Shown piece after piece: positions 36,120-45,141 of a stretch of DNA of 64,000 bases. Source of the stretch: Acidipropionibacterium acidipropionici. Lineage in GTDB: Bacteria > Actinomycetota > Actinomycetes > Propionibacteriales > Propionibacteriaceae. The notes beneath the pieces were generated by a model. It was not told the DNA's origin, searched no databases, and was given only the letters and a program-made list of their open reading frames with translations. Location: the NCBI RefSeq assembly GCF_001441165.1, contig NZ_CP013126.1, forward strand, positions 1,827,551-1,891,550. Reading direction: 5' to 3'. The position numbers were made by a program, and so were the translations under genes. Position 1 is the stretch's first letter; the number at the start of each line of letters is the position of its first letter.

Positions 36120-36955
36120 GCTGCCGCCCTGCTCAGATCCACCTGATCGGCGACCGTCGAAGGGTCCTCGGCCCGGCCCAGGGGCACGACGACGGGGGAC
36201 CGGTTGACCGGGTCGGTGAGGATCCGCGTCTCCAGGTTGAAGACCTCCCGCAACACCGGTTCGGTGACCACCTGGGAGGGCGTGCCATGGGCCCGCACCG
36301 AGCCCTCGCGCATGGCCACCAGCCAGTCGGAGTAGCGGGCCGCCATGTTGATGTCGTGGAGCACCATCACCACGGTCGTGCCGTGATCCCGGTTGAGGCG
36401 GCCGAGCAGCTCGAGCACGTCGATCTGGAAGGCGAGGTCCAGGTAGGTGGTGGGTTCGTCCAGAAGCAGCAGGTCGGTCTGCTGGGCCAGCGCCATGGCG
36501 ATCCACACCCGTTGGCGCTGCCCGCCGGACAGCTCGTCGACCGGCCGGTGGGCCAGCTCGGCGGTGCCGGTCTGCTCCAGCGCCTCGGCGACCGCGTCGT
36601 CGTCGTCGGAGGTCCAGCGGGCGAAGGCGCCGCGGTGGGGGGCCCGTCCGCGGGAGACGAGATCGGCCACCGCGATGCCCTCCGGGCAGGTCGGCGACTG
36701 CGGGAGCAGCCCGAGCACCCGGGCCACCTTCCGGGTGGGAAGGGAATGGATCGCCTGCCCGTCGAGCACCACCGATCCGGTGGTCGGGCGCAGCAGCCTG
36801 GCCAGGGTGCGCAGCAGGGTCGACTTGCCGCAGCCGTTGGGGCCGATGATGGCGCCTATGCCGTGATCGGGGATGTCCAGATCGAGGGCGTCGATGACGG
36901 TGCGTTCGCCGTAGCCGACGGCCACCCCCTGAGCAGAGAATGTGTGATCGGTCAT
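36116..36955 (-). CDS. Iron-siderophore ABC transporter, ATP-binding protein (FepC-like)
   Basis: 279 residues. Walker A GPNGCGKST, Q-loop LLPQSPTCPEG, signature LSGGQRQR, Walker B LLLLDEPTTYLD and the H-loop histidine in VLHDINMA. LDLAFQIDVLELL is typical of FecE/FepC ATPases. ATGA overlaps with both neighbours bind it to the permease and the SIP reductase. Confidence 0.94.
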   Translation of the reverse strand: MTDHTFSAQGVAVGYGERTVIDALDLDIPDHGIGAIIGPNGCGKSTLLRTLARLLRPTTGSVVLDGQAIHSLPTRKVARVLGLLPQSPTCPEGIAVADLVSRGRAPHRGAFARWTSDDDDAVAEALEQTGTAELAHRPVDELSGGQRQRVWIAMALAQQTDLLLLDEPTTYLDLAFQIDVLELLGRLNRDHGTTVVMVLHDINMAARYSDWLVAMREGSVRAHGTPSQVVTEPVLREVFNLETRILTDPVNRSPVVVPLGRAEDPSTVADQVDLSRAAA

Positions 36956-38076
36956 GCCGGCTCCTTCCGGGTCATTCGCACGATGAGGATGATGAGGTAG
37001 ATTCCGCCGACGATGCCGGTGACGACGCCGACGGGGTAGGTGTGCGGCAGCAGATGCGCGGCGATGAGGTCGCAGCCCAGGACCATCGCCGATCCGATGA
37101 GGGCGGCCGGCAGCAGCGGTGAGCGTCCGGCGCCCACCAGGTTGGCGGCGATCGGCCCGCACAGCAGGCTCACGAAGGCGATCGGGCCGGTGGTGGCGGT
37201 GGCGGTGGCGAGCACCACGACGGCGACCAGCATGATCGCCACCCGGGTGGCCTGGACGTGGACGCCGAGGCCGGCGGCGGCGTCGTCCCCCAGGCGCAGG
37301 GTGTCCAGGTGGCGCGACAGCCCGGCGATGAGGGGGACGCCGACGGCCAGTCCGATGAGCAGCGGGGCCAGGCCCTCCCAGGTGGAGCCGTTGAGACTTC
37401 CGGTGAGCCACCGGCTGGCGGCCTGGATGTCCCACTGGTCGGCCCGCACCATGAGCCACATGGTGACAGAGTCGAGCATCGAGCCCACCGCGATGCCGAT
37501 GAGGATCAGGCGCCCGGTGGCGCCGCGGCCCTGCCAGGCCAGCAGGGCGATCGCCAAGGCGGTGAACAGCCCTCCCACCACCGCGATTCCGGTGAGCGCC
37601 GCGCCCGACAGGCCCAGCACGATGATCCCGGCCACCGCGGCGGTGTTGGCGCCCGCGGTGATCCCGATGATCTCCGGGGAGGCCAGGGTGTTGCGCAGCA
37701 GGATCTGGAAACAGGCTCCGGCAAGGCCGAACGCGGCTCCAGCGAGGATCGCCGTGGTGGCCCGCGGAAGCCGCAGCCGGCCCACCGTGAAGGAGGCTCC
37801 GCGGACATGCTCGCCGGCGATGACCTGGAGCACCTGGGCGGGGGAGTAGATCCGGTCGCCCAGGCACAGGGCCGCCAGGAAGAGGGCCGCGACGAGGACG
37901 ACCAGCACGGCGACGACGATCAGCCGGCGGCGTCGGCCGGCGAGCCGACGTCGCCTCACGATCTCGGCGGTCCGGATCTCGGGGGGATGAATCTCGGCGG
38001 GACGGGGCTGGGTGGCCGGGAACTGGGGGGCCGGGGAGGCGGTCCGGGTCGATTCGGCGGTCATCGGGGTCTCCAT
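36952..38076 (-). CDS. Iron-siderophore ABC transporter permease (FecCD family, second)
   Basis: 374 residues. A long polar N-terminal tail of about 50 residues, then nine or ten helices. FecCD marks: RLPRATTAILAGAAFGLAGACFQILLRNTLASPEIIGI and FVSLLCGPIAANLVG. Heterodimerises with the upstream permease. One base after it; overlaps the ATPase. Confidence 0.93.
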   Translation of the reverse strand: METPMTAESTRTASPAPQFPATQPRPAEIHPPEIRTAEIVRRRRLAGRRRRLIVVAVLVVLVAALFLAALCLGDRIYSPAQVLQVIAGEHVRGASFTVGRLRLPRATTAILAGAAFGLAGACFQILLRNTLASPEIIGITAGANTAAVAGIIVLGLSGAALTGIAVVGGLFTALAIALLAWQGRGATGRLILIGIAVGSMLDSVTMWLMVRADQWDIQAASRWLTGSLNGSTWEGLAPLLIGLAVGVPLIAGLSRHLDTLRLGDDAAAGLGVHVQATRVAIMLVAVVVLATATATTGPIAFVSLLCGPIAANLVGAGRSPLLPAALIGSAMVLGCDLIAAHLLPHTYPVGVVTGIVGGIYLIILIVRMTRKEPA

Positions 38077-38077
38077 G

Positions 38078-39169
38078 TCACAGCTCCGCGAACTTGCGGT
38101 TGCGCACCAGCACGATGAACACCGGCGCGCCGATGATCGCCATGACGATGCCGACCTGGATGTCGGTGGGGCGGGTGACGACCCGGCCCACGACGTCGGC
38201 CACCAGCAGCAGGAGCGGGCCGACGACCACCGACCAGGCCAGCACCCACCGGTTGTCGGCGCCCACGACGGCGCGCACGGCGTGCGGCACGATGAGCCCG
38301 ACGAAGCCGATCGGCCCGGCCAGCGCCGTGGAGGCGGCCGCCAGCAGCACTGCGGCGCAGGCCACCAGCAGCCGGGTGCGTCCGACGCTCAGGCCCAGCC
38401 CCGACGCCATCTCGTCGCCCAGTGCCAGGGAGTTCAGTGCCCGGCCCGAGAAGACCGCCAGAACCGCCCCGACCAGGAAGAAGGGCAGCACCCCGGTCAT
38501 CTGGTCGAAGCGGGCCCCCTCGATGCCGCCGGCCTGCCAGGTGCGGAAGGACTGCAGCATCTCGGCGCGCGGCAGCAGCACGGCCTGGGTGATGCTGGTG
38601 AGGACGGCGGCCATCACCGCCCCGGCCAGGGCCAGACGCAGCGGGCTGGGGCGGCCGCGTCCCCCGGATCCGACGGCCCAGACGGCTGCTGCGGCCAGGG
38701 CCGCTCCGGCGACCGCCAGCCAGATGTACTGACCGGCGGAGTTCAGGCCGATGTAGGCCATCCCGATGACGACGAAGGCCGCGGCGCCGGCGTTGACCCC
38801 GAGGATGCCGGGGTCGGCCAGCGGATTGCGGGTGATGCCCTGCATGAGGGCTCCCGAGACCGCGAGTGAGGCGCCGACCAGCAGCCCGAGGACGGTGCGG
38901 GGGACGCGGGAGCGGACCGCCTCGGCGGCGATGGTGCTCACCGACGGGTCGGTGAGGGCCTGCCAGATCTGCGCCGGGGGGACGGTGCGGGAGCCGATCC
39001 CCACCGACGCCGCGCATGCGGCGATCAGGGCGATCAGGGCGAGGGCCAGGCCCCAACGGCGCACCCCGCGGGGCGCCGTGGAGGGGCCGGGGGCGGTGGC
39101 GACGTCTGTTACGGCGTCGGCCGTCCCGGGCCGGTCCGCGACGCCGACCGCTGGGGCGCTCCCGGTCAC
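38078..39169 (-). CDS. Iron-siderophore ABC transporter permease (FecCD family, first)
   Basis: 363 residues, GTG start four bases after the binding-protein stop. FecCD signature SRVPRTVLGLLVGASLAVSGALMQGITRNPLADPGILG and FVGLIVPHAVRAVVG. A polar N-terminal stretch of about 35 residues precedes the first helix. Partner of the permease downstream. Confidence 0.93.
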   Translation of the reverse strand: MTGSAPAVGVADRPGTADAVTDVATAPGPSTAPRGVRRWGLALALIALIAACAASVGIGSRTVPPAQIWQALTDPSVSTIAAEAVRSRVPRTVLGLLVGASLAVSGALMQGITRNPLADPGILGVNAGAAAFVVIGMAYIGLNSAGQYIWLAVAGAALAAAAVWAVGSGGRGRPSPLRLALAGAVMAAVLTSITQAVLLPRAEMLQSFRTWQAGGIEGARFDQMTGVLPFFLVGAVLAVFSGRALNSLALGDEMASGLGLSVGRTRLLVACAAVLLAAASTALAGPIGFVGLIVPHAVRAVVGADNRWVLAWSVVVGPLLLLVADVVGRVVTRPTDIQVGIVMAIIGAPVFIVLVRNRKFAEL

Positions 39170-39173
39170 CGGA

Positions 39174-40262
39174 TCAGCCGACCTTCGCGGCGGCCGCGGC
39201 CAGGGCGTCGGCGTAGGCGCCGACCTGGTCGGGGATGGACAGCACCGAGGGGGAGACGGCGGAGGCGAGCTTCGAGTTGTCCTCGATGACCGCCACCGAG
39301 CCCCGCTTCACGGCGGGGATCTTGGACAGCAGCGGGTCCTTCTGCAGGGTGGTCAGAAGGGTCTTCGGATCGCCGTAGCAGACGATGACGTCGACGTCGG
39401 AGAAGATGTCGGCGTTCTCGGCGGAGATGTCCTTGTAGAAGGAGGAGGTGCCCTTCGACTGCTGGGTGACGGAGTCGGCGGTCGGCAGGCCGAGATCGGC
39501 CAGGTACTGGGGCCGGGCGTCACCGGCGGTGTAGATGCCGATCGTCGACAGCTTCTTGGGATCGAAGTACATGACGGCCGCCGTGCGACCCTTCAGGCCC
39601 TTGTGGGCGGCGACCGCGTCGGCCATCTTCTTCTCGCAGTCGGCGATCACCTTCGCGCCGTCGGCGGTGCGTCCCATCGCCTTGGCGGTGTCGCGCATCA
39701 CGTCGCGCCAGGTGGCTCCCCAGGCGATCTTCGAGGTGTAGGGGACGGTCGGGGCGATCTCGGAGAGGGTGGTGTACTGCTGCTTGGTGATCCCCGAGGA
39801 GATGCCGAGGATGAGATCGGGTTCGACGTCGGCGATGGCCTCGGTGTCCAGGGAGTCGGTCTCGTCGTAGGTCTTGGGAAGAGAGCCACCGAGGGCGGCG
39901 GCCGCCTTGGCGGTCCAGGGGAGCATCCCGTTCTTGTCGACGACGCCGTAGTTGGCCTTGGGCATGCCGACCGGCATGACGCCGAGTGCCAGGACGGCGT
40001 CCTCCCCGCTCCATCCCGAGGTGGCGATCCGGCTGGGCGCCGAGTCGATCTTCGTGGTGCCCCAGGCGTGCTTGATGGTGACCGGGAAGGAGTCGGTGGC
40101 CTTGGCGGCCGCCGAGCCGGAAGCCTTGTCGGCCGACGCGTCGGAGGACGAGGATCCGGCACCGCATGCCGACAGGCCCAGTACCGCGGCGGCGCCGGCC
40201 GCGGCGGAGAAGAGGCCGCGTCGGCTCACTGCACGGGTGAGGTAACGGGGGGTATCGGGCAC
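39174..40262 (-). CDS. Iron-siderophore substrate-binding lipoprotein
   Basis: 362 residues from the GTG at 40262, preferred because AGAGGAG lies eight bases upstream. An SRRGLFSAA segment and LGLSAC lipobox give a membrane-anchored lipoprotein, possibly Tat-exported. The periplasmic-binding fold (Peripla_BP_2) includes PSRIATSGWSGEDAVLALGVMPVGM and EAIADVEPDLILGISSGI. Ligand probably a ferric siderophore. First gene of the iron operon; an iron box lies 68 bases upstream. Confidence 0.92.
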   Translation of the reverse strand: MPDTPRYLTRAVSRRGLFSAAAGAAAVLGLSACGAGSSSSDASADKASGSAAAKATDSFPVTIKHAWGTTKIDSAPSRIATSGWSGEDAVLALGVMPVGMPKANYGVVDKNGMLPWTAKAAAALGGSLPKTYDETDSLDTEAIADVEPDLILGISSGITKQQYTTLSEIAPTVPYTSKIAWGATWRDVMRDTAKAMGRTADGAKVIADCEKKMADAVAAHKGLKGRTAAVMYFDPKKLSTIGIYTAGDARPQYLADLGLPTADSVTQQSKGTSSFYKDISAENADIFSDVDVIVCYGDPKTLLTTLQKDPLLSKIPAVKRGSVAVIEDNSKLASAVSPSVLSIPDQVGAYADALAAAAAKVG

Positions 40263-40329
40263 GGGCGTGTCTCCTCTCAACGGGTGCTCGGGGGCCGACG
40301 AGGGCTCGTCGGCTCAACCGGCACTCTAG

Positions 40330-40348
40330 AGAGGTTAGCCTGACCTAA
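40330..40348. promoter_or_regulatory. DtxR/IdeR iron box
   Basis: AGAGGTTAGCCTGACCTAA matches 16 of 19 positions of the DtxR-type consensus TWAGGTWAGSCTWACCTWA and is a strong inverted repeat. Upstream of the siderophore operon on the minus strand. Predicts repression when ferrous iron is sufficient. Confidence 0.85.
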
Positions 40349-40502
40349 GTTTTCATATCAACTGGTGGCTAGGGTTTATTCCAGATGTTGGCCCACCCTG
40401 ATGGGTCTACGGACTTCCGGACGGCAATGGCCTGCCTCAGATCCTCCAGGCGACGGGCATAGGTGGATCACCCCTTTCCCGGATCCCCAACTACGGCCTA
40501 GT

Positions 40503-40517
40503 TGACAATGATTCTCA
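40503..40517. promoter_or_regulatory. Zur box 1 (zinc ABC transporter operon)
   Basis: TGACAATGATTCTCA, 45 bases before the zinc-binding protein start. Shares a TGANAAYGATTCTYA pattern with boxes at 45080, 47894 and 49231. Predicts repression by zinc-loaded Zur. 40349-40502 upstream of it shows nothing recognisable. Confidence 0.8.
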
Positions 40518-40561
40518 TTAGCAGTTAGCGTTCTGGACGCCAGATAGTGCGGAGGTTCCCA

Positions 40562-42202
40562 ATGTCGCCAGCATCAGCCGGAGGCCGGCGCGTCCCCGGC
40601 CCCCGCCGACTACCAGGGCTGGGGCCGGTGTTCCCGCGCCGTCGACTTCTGGGGGCGTCGGCGCTGGCTCTGCTGCCGTTCTTGGGAGGCTGTGCGGCCC
40701 GCCTCGCGCTCAACCCGCGGACCGGGCGCCTGCAGGTCATCACGACGACGGGCATCCTGCGTGATCTCGCGCACAATGTCGGCGGCGACAGGATCGACGT
40801 CGTCTCCCTGGTGCCCGACAGCGGGGATCCCCACAGCTACGAGGCCAGCCTCAGGGACGCCCGGAATGTGGTCTACGCCGACGTCGCGCTGAGCAACTAC
40901 GCGATGCTCGAGGAACAGAACGTCATCAAGACCCTTGATTCCAACCTCAGGGACGAGGCCCTCAACGTCTCTCTGGCCGAGGACTCGGCCAAGTACGCGG
41001 CCGAGATCATCCCTCTTGTCGAGGACGTGCGGCTCGACACTGTCTGGCTAGGGCTGCGGGCCAGCGGCACCGGCAGCCGGTATGGCGCCACACGCTCCTC
41101 GCAGGTCATCCTCTCGGCTGTCGAGGCCAGCGGACCGGGTCATCTGTTCGCCTATCTCACCGGCTCCTTCGGCGAGACGGACATCTACTTCGACTCGTCC
41201 GACAGTTTCCAGAGCGGCGACGGGTACAGGTCCGACTCGACGACATTACCGGCCGACGCCCACACCCATCTCTCCTGGGCGTTCACCAGGCCGGGGACCT
41301 ACACGCTGACCCTCAGGGCACAGCTGCAGGTCGAGGAGACGGACCGGCCGGTCGAACTCGGGCGAGCGACCTACACCTTCGCGGTCGGTGTCGACCCCGA
41401 GAAGGCTGCCGTCGGGGCCGGAATCCGCCATCCCGTCATCGTCAGGCAGGGGCATGCCGACCTGACGGTCAACGTTGACCGCAGGCGACTGGAGCTGCGC
41501 CACGACCCGCAGGGTGGCGGCGAGAACAGTCAGAAGACCTATCGTGCCGACCAGGTCGTCGTGGAGGTACCGGCCCGGGCCCTCACCGAGATCCCGGGCG
41601 GGCGGCAGTACTCCTTCCTGGGGCACGCCGGCGACAGCGTGTACCAACTCGCCCAGGCAGTCGTCGGCAAGCATGTGCACGGGGAGATCGACCCGCACCT
41701 GTGGCAGAACGTCCGCAATGCGATGGCCTACGTCCAGCTCATCCGTGACACCTTCATCGACGCCGACCCCGGCGGCGTCCAGTACCGGCAGAACGCGAAG
41801 TCTTACCTGGCCGAACTGGAACGCACCGACGACTACGTCCGCCGCACCATCGGGAGAATCCCCTCCTCACATCGTCATCTGGTCACCACCCATGACGCCT
41901 TCGCCTACCTGGCCAAGGCCTATGGCATGACTGTCGCCGGGTTCGTCACGCCCGACCCGTCCTCGGAGGAGTCGTTGTCTGACAGGAGGAAGCTGACCAG
42001 CACCCTGCGGACCCTCAGGGTCCCGGCCGCCTTCCTCGAACCCAACCTGCGGGCGCGATCATCGACGCTGACCGAGGTCGCCGCCGAGAACGACATCCAG
42101 GTTCGCCCGATCTATGGCGACACATTCGACGACAAGGTCACCAGCTATGTCCAGATGATGCGCTTCAACGCCGACTCGCTGCGAAGTGGCCTCGGAGGAT
42201 GA
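40562..42202 (+). CDS. Anchored-repeat zinc ABC transporter substrate-binding lipoprotein (ZnuA-like with insert)
   Basis: 546 residues from the ATG at 40562, with GGAGG six bases upstream. Signal ends in lipobox LGGC (C44). Residues 58-150 and 360-545 form a ZnuA-type fold with candidate metal ligands H91 (GDPHSYE), H379 (DPHLW), H444 (TTHDAF) and an acid near D520. Residues 155-350 are an insert of the actinobacterial surface-anchor domain (choice-of-anchor M, TIGR03769-like) with VWLGL, a DAHTH motif (H234, H236) and RQGHAD. Compared with the stand-alone domains downstream, the two halves appear in swapped order. Captures zinc outside the membrane. Confidence 0.88.
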   Translation: MSPASAGGRRVPGPRRLPGLGPVFPRRRLLGASALALLPFLGGCAARLALNPRTGRLQVITTTGILRDLAHNVGGDRIDVVSLVPDSGDPHSYEASLRDARNVVYADVALSNYAMLEEQNVIKTLDSNLRDEALNVSLAEDSAKYAAEIIPLVEDVRLDTVWLGLRASGTGSRYGATRSSQVILSAVEASGPGHLFAYLTGSFGETDIYFDSSDSFQSGDGYRSDSTTLPADAHTHLSWAFTRPGTYTLTLRAQLQVEETDRPVELGRATYTFAVGVDPEKAAVGAGIRHPVIVRQGHADLTVNVDRRRLELRHDPQGGGENSQKTYRADQVVVEVPARALTEIPGGRQYSFLGHAGDSVYQLAQAVVGKHVHGEIDPHLWQNVRNAMAYVQLIRDTFIDADPGGVQYRQNAKSYLAELERTDDYVRRTIGRIPSSHRHLVTTHDAFAYLAKAYGMTVAGFVTPDPSSEESLSDRRKLTSTLRTLRVPAAFLEPNLRARSSTLTEVAAENDIQVRPIYGDTFDDKVTSYVQMMRFNADSLRSGLGG

Positions 42203-42255
42203 GGGCGCCGCACGATGAATCCCCCTGCCCCCGGCCTCACGAAGAAGCGTTGCTG

Positions 42256-43302
42256 ATGACTCAAACCGCCCCCGTCCGACGATCTGCGCCCCGCCCGCTT
42301 CGGCTACTGGCCGGACTGGTGATCGCGATCCTGCTCGCAGCCCTCCCCGTTCCCGCCCGGGCAGAGGGCGACGACAGTCTTGATCAGAACCTCGGCGAGG
42401 ACCGCATTGTGAGCGGGAACCGCACGTTGTCGACGGGGCATGCGGATATCGGGCCGAAATTCGATGATCGGGGGCGCTGGAGGCTGATGATCCACGACGA
42501 TGCCGCCCGGCAGGGCTCCGGCAGCAGTGTCTGGCGGCATCCCGGGCAGAGCGTCATCACGGTCCCCGACGGCGCCAGACGGCCAGCACCCGAGGGCGAG
42601 GCCTATGAGTTCCTGGGTGTCTCGCCCGGCGATCCCGTCCACGTCCTTCCCCAGACTCAGAACACCGACCTCGTGTGGCTGGGCTGGAACACCCAGGACC
42701 CCGAGGTGATGAAGCGCATCGACCGGGGCGTGACCCTGTCATTGACCGGAGTCCAGGGCCCCGGCAGGGTCGCCACCTTCCTCCAGTCGGGCTCCTTCGG
42801 CCCGCCCGAGGTGCTGTGGCAGTCGGGCAGGAAGAGCCCGCAGTCCAGCTGGATCGATGTGAACACGCACACTCATGCGAACTGGGTGTTCACCAGGCCC
42901 GGGGTCTACCTGGTCGAGATCACTGTGGCCGCCGATCTCACAGACGGCTCGCATGTCAGTGACACGCAGCAGTTCCGGTTCTCGGTCGGCTCCGGGACGT
43001 CGAGCAAGGATGCGCTGGCCGCCCGCTGGTCCGCGAGCAACCACTGGGGCTCGCCGTCCTCGGCGGCTCCCAGCGCCTCCAGCGGCACGTCGGAGTCGTC
43101 CGGAGCTGCGGGGGACGGCGAGCAGGGCGCGCAGAGATCCGGCATACCCGGGTGGGTGGTCGGCATGGTCGCCGGGGCGGTGATCGTCGCCGTGATCGCC
43201 CTGTTGGTGCTTCGCGCTGTCGGTTCGCGCAAGGATCGGGGCTCGGCATTCGACGAGCGCTCTCGACGAGAGGACAACCCGGGAGGGCACGGAGATGACT
43301 GA
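42256..43302 (+). CDS. Surface-anchored protein with choice-of-anchor M domain, ABC transporter-associated
   Basis: 348 residues from the ATG at 42256; an ATG at 42199 overlapping the previous stop is possible. Signal peptide to about A36. Domain at about 55-245: GHAD (61-64), YEFLG, VHVLPQTQ, LVWLGWNTQ (139-147) and NTHTHANW (H205, H207). Then a Ser/Ala/Gly linker and a C-terminal helix (about 299-320) with a basic tail, giving membrane anchoring. It sits between binding protein and ATPase, so a role in zinc delivery to the transporter is likely but unproven. Confidence 0.82.
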   Translation: MTQTAPVRRSAPRPLRLLAGLVIAILLAALPVPARAEGDDSLDQNLGEDRIVSGNRTLSTGHADIGPKFDDRGRWRLMIHDDAARQGSGSSVWRHPGQSVITVPDGARRPAPEGEAYEFLGVSPGDPVHVLPQTQNTDLVWLGWNTQDPEVMKRIDRGVTLSLTGVQGPGRVATFLQSGSFGPPEVLWQSGRKSPQSSWIDVNTHTHANWVFTRPGVYLVEITVAADLTDGSHVSDTQQFRFSVGSGTSSKDALAARWSASNHWGSPSSAAPSASSGTSESSGAAGDGEQGAQRSGIPGWVVGMVAGAVIVAVIALLVLRAVGSRKDRGSAFDERSRREDNPGGHGDD

Positions 43303-44116
43303 TTGCGTGGCGGTGAACCGTGGGCCGGTGACCAGCGGGATCGCGGTGACCGATGCCGAGGGCGAATCGGCCCTGCAGATGAGCGGATTGTGCGTCGACC
43401 TGGCGGGTCGTCGCGTCCTCCACGACGTCGACCTGTCCATCGACCGCGGCGAGCTCGCGGCCCTGGTCGGGCCGAGCGGGGCTGGGAAGACGACCCTGCT
43501 GCGTAGCATCCTGGGCCTTCAGCGGATCAGCGGGGGGCGGCTGCATGTGGACGGGCGGGCGCCGCGGCCCGGACGAGTACCGATCGGTTACGTCCCGCAG
43601 CGTCATGACTTCGCCTGGGACTTTCCCAGCTCGGTGTCGGGGGTCGTCATGACCGGTCTGACCGGCCGCCTCGGTCTGCTGCGAAGGCCGCGCAGGCAGC
43701 ACTGGGAGGCCGTTGCGGAGGCCCTGGAGAGGGTCCGGATGATCGACCTGGCGGACCGGCCCATCGGTCAGCTGTCGGGGGGCCAGCGTCAGCGCGTGCT
43801 CGTCGCCCGTGCCCTTGCGCTGAGACCCTCCGTGCTGCTCCTCGACGAGCCCTTCACAGGCCTGGACATGCCCGCCCAGGACATGCTCAGCACCCTCTTC
43901 GCCGATCTCGCCCACGAGGACCGAGCCATCCTGATGACCACCCATGACCTTCTCGGCGCCCTTGACTCCGCCGACCGCTTGGTCCTGCTCAATGAGACGG
44001 TGATCGCCGACGGCTCAGCCCATGACCTGGTGGAGGATGGCTCGGCATGGATGCGGACCTTCCTGGTCGGCGAGGACTCCGCGCTGCTCCGGATGGTCTC
44101 GGCGGTGACCGCATGA
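43295..44116 (+). CDS. Zinc ABC transporter ATP-binding protein (anchored-repeat type)
   Basis: 273 residues. Walker A GPSGAGKTT, Q-loop YVPQRHDFAWDFP, signature LSGGQRQR, Walker B VLLLDEPFTGLD and TTHDLLGAL. ZnuC-like. Overlaps the upstream surface protein gene by eight bases and the permease by four. Confidence 0.92.
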   Translation: MTDCVAVNRGPVTSGIAVTDAEGESALQMSGLCVDLAGRRVLHDVDLSIDRGELAALVGPSGAGKTTLLRSILGLQRISGGRLHVDGRAPRPGRVPIGYVPQRHDFAWDFPSSVSGVVMTGLTGRLGLLRRPRRQHWEAVAEALERVRMIDLADRPIGQLSGGQRQRVLVARALALRPSVLLLDEPFTGLDMPAQDMLSTLFADLAHEDRAILMTTHDLLGALDSADRLVLLNETVIADGSAHDLVEDGSAWMRTFLVGEDSALLRMVSAVTA

Positions 44117-45003
44117 CACCCGTGGAGTTCATCCATGACCTGCTGAATCCGGACCTCGCGTTCCTGCCCAAAGCCCTGCTGGTCGCGCTGATGTCATCGG
44201 TCGTGTGCGGCGTGATCGGCAACTACGTGGTGCTGCGCGGAATGGCCTTCATCGGCGACGCCGTGGCCCATGCGGTCTTCCCGGGACTGGCGGTGGCATT
44301 CGTCGTCTCCGGCAACCTGGTCATCGGGGGCACGGTCGCCGGGGTGTTCACCGCGGTTCTGGTGGCGGTCATGTCTCAGAACAGACGGCTGAAGGAGGAC
44401 TCGGTCATCGGGATCCTCTTCGTCGCGGCCTTCGCGCTCGGGGTGGTCATCATCTCCCGATCGCCCGGCTATGCCGGCAGTCTCCAGCAGTTCCTCTTCG
44501 GGTCGATCACCGGCATCCCCGACCGGGATCTCCTGGTCGTCGCGGGCATGGGGGCGTTCGTCCTGCTGATGGTGGCGGCCCTGCACAAGGAGTTCGTCAC
44601 CGTGTCACTCGACCGCGAATCCGCGAGGGCACTGGGGCTCAAGGTGTTCTGGCTGGATATGGCCCTCTATGTGCTGGTGGCCCTGGCTGTGGTGATCAGC
44701 GTCCAGACCATCGGGAACATCCTCGTGCTGGCACTGCTGGTGGCCCCGGCTGCGAGCGCTCGGCTGATGACCGACCGGCTGGCCGTCATGATGGTCGCAT
44801 CGCCCCTGATCGGCGGCTTGTGCGCCGTGTTCGGTCTCTACATCTCCTGGTCCTGGGACCTGCCCACCGGGGCGACCATCGTGCTCATCCTGGCGGCGGT
44901 ATTCATCCTGGCCTGGATCATCTCCCCGTCGAGGGGACTCCTCGGCCGTGGCCTCGGCTCGGCCCCGATCGGGAAGGAGGCGGCGCAGACCGAGCGGGTC
45001 TGA
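44113..45003 (+). CDS. Zinc ABC transporter permease (ABC-3 / ZnuB-like)
   Basis: 296 residues from the ATG at 44113 overlapping the ATPase stop. Eight or nine helices, with the family marks GNYVVLRGMAFIGDAVAHAVFPG and the GNILVLALLVAPAASARLMTDRL stretch. End of the first zinc operon. The 138-base gap that follows contains Zur box 2. Confidence 0.93.
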   Translation: MTPVEFIHDLLNPDLAFLPKALLVALMSSVVCGVIGNYVVLRGMAFIGDAVAHAVFPGLAVAFVVSGNLVIGGTVAGVFTAVLVAVMSQNRRLKEDSVIGILFVAAFALGVVIISRSPGYAGSLQQFLFGSITGIPDRDLLVVAGMGAFVLLMVAALHKEFVTVSLDRESARALGLKVFWLDMALYVLVALAVVISVQTIGNILVLALLVAPAASARLMTDRLAVMMVASPLIGGLCAVFGLYISWSWDLPTGATIVLILAAVFILAWIISPSRGLLGRGLGSAPIGKEAAQTERV

Positions 45004-45079
45004 GTCGGGTGATCGGGGCGTCGCCGGCGGGTATCGAGTTCGGTACTTGTCGGGTGTGCTGGAGCTCTCGCTCATTAAA

Positions 45080-45094
45080 TGATAATGATTCTCA
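45080..45094. promoter_or_regulatory. Zur box 2
   Basis: TGATAATGATTCTCA, 48 bases before the second surface-anchor gene. Differs from box 1 at one position. Confidence 0.8.
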
Positions 45095-45141
45095 CTACTA
45101 TGAATCTCGCACAGTGCGGGATCTGATCAGAAAGGACGTCC

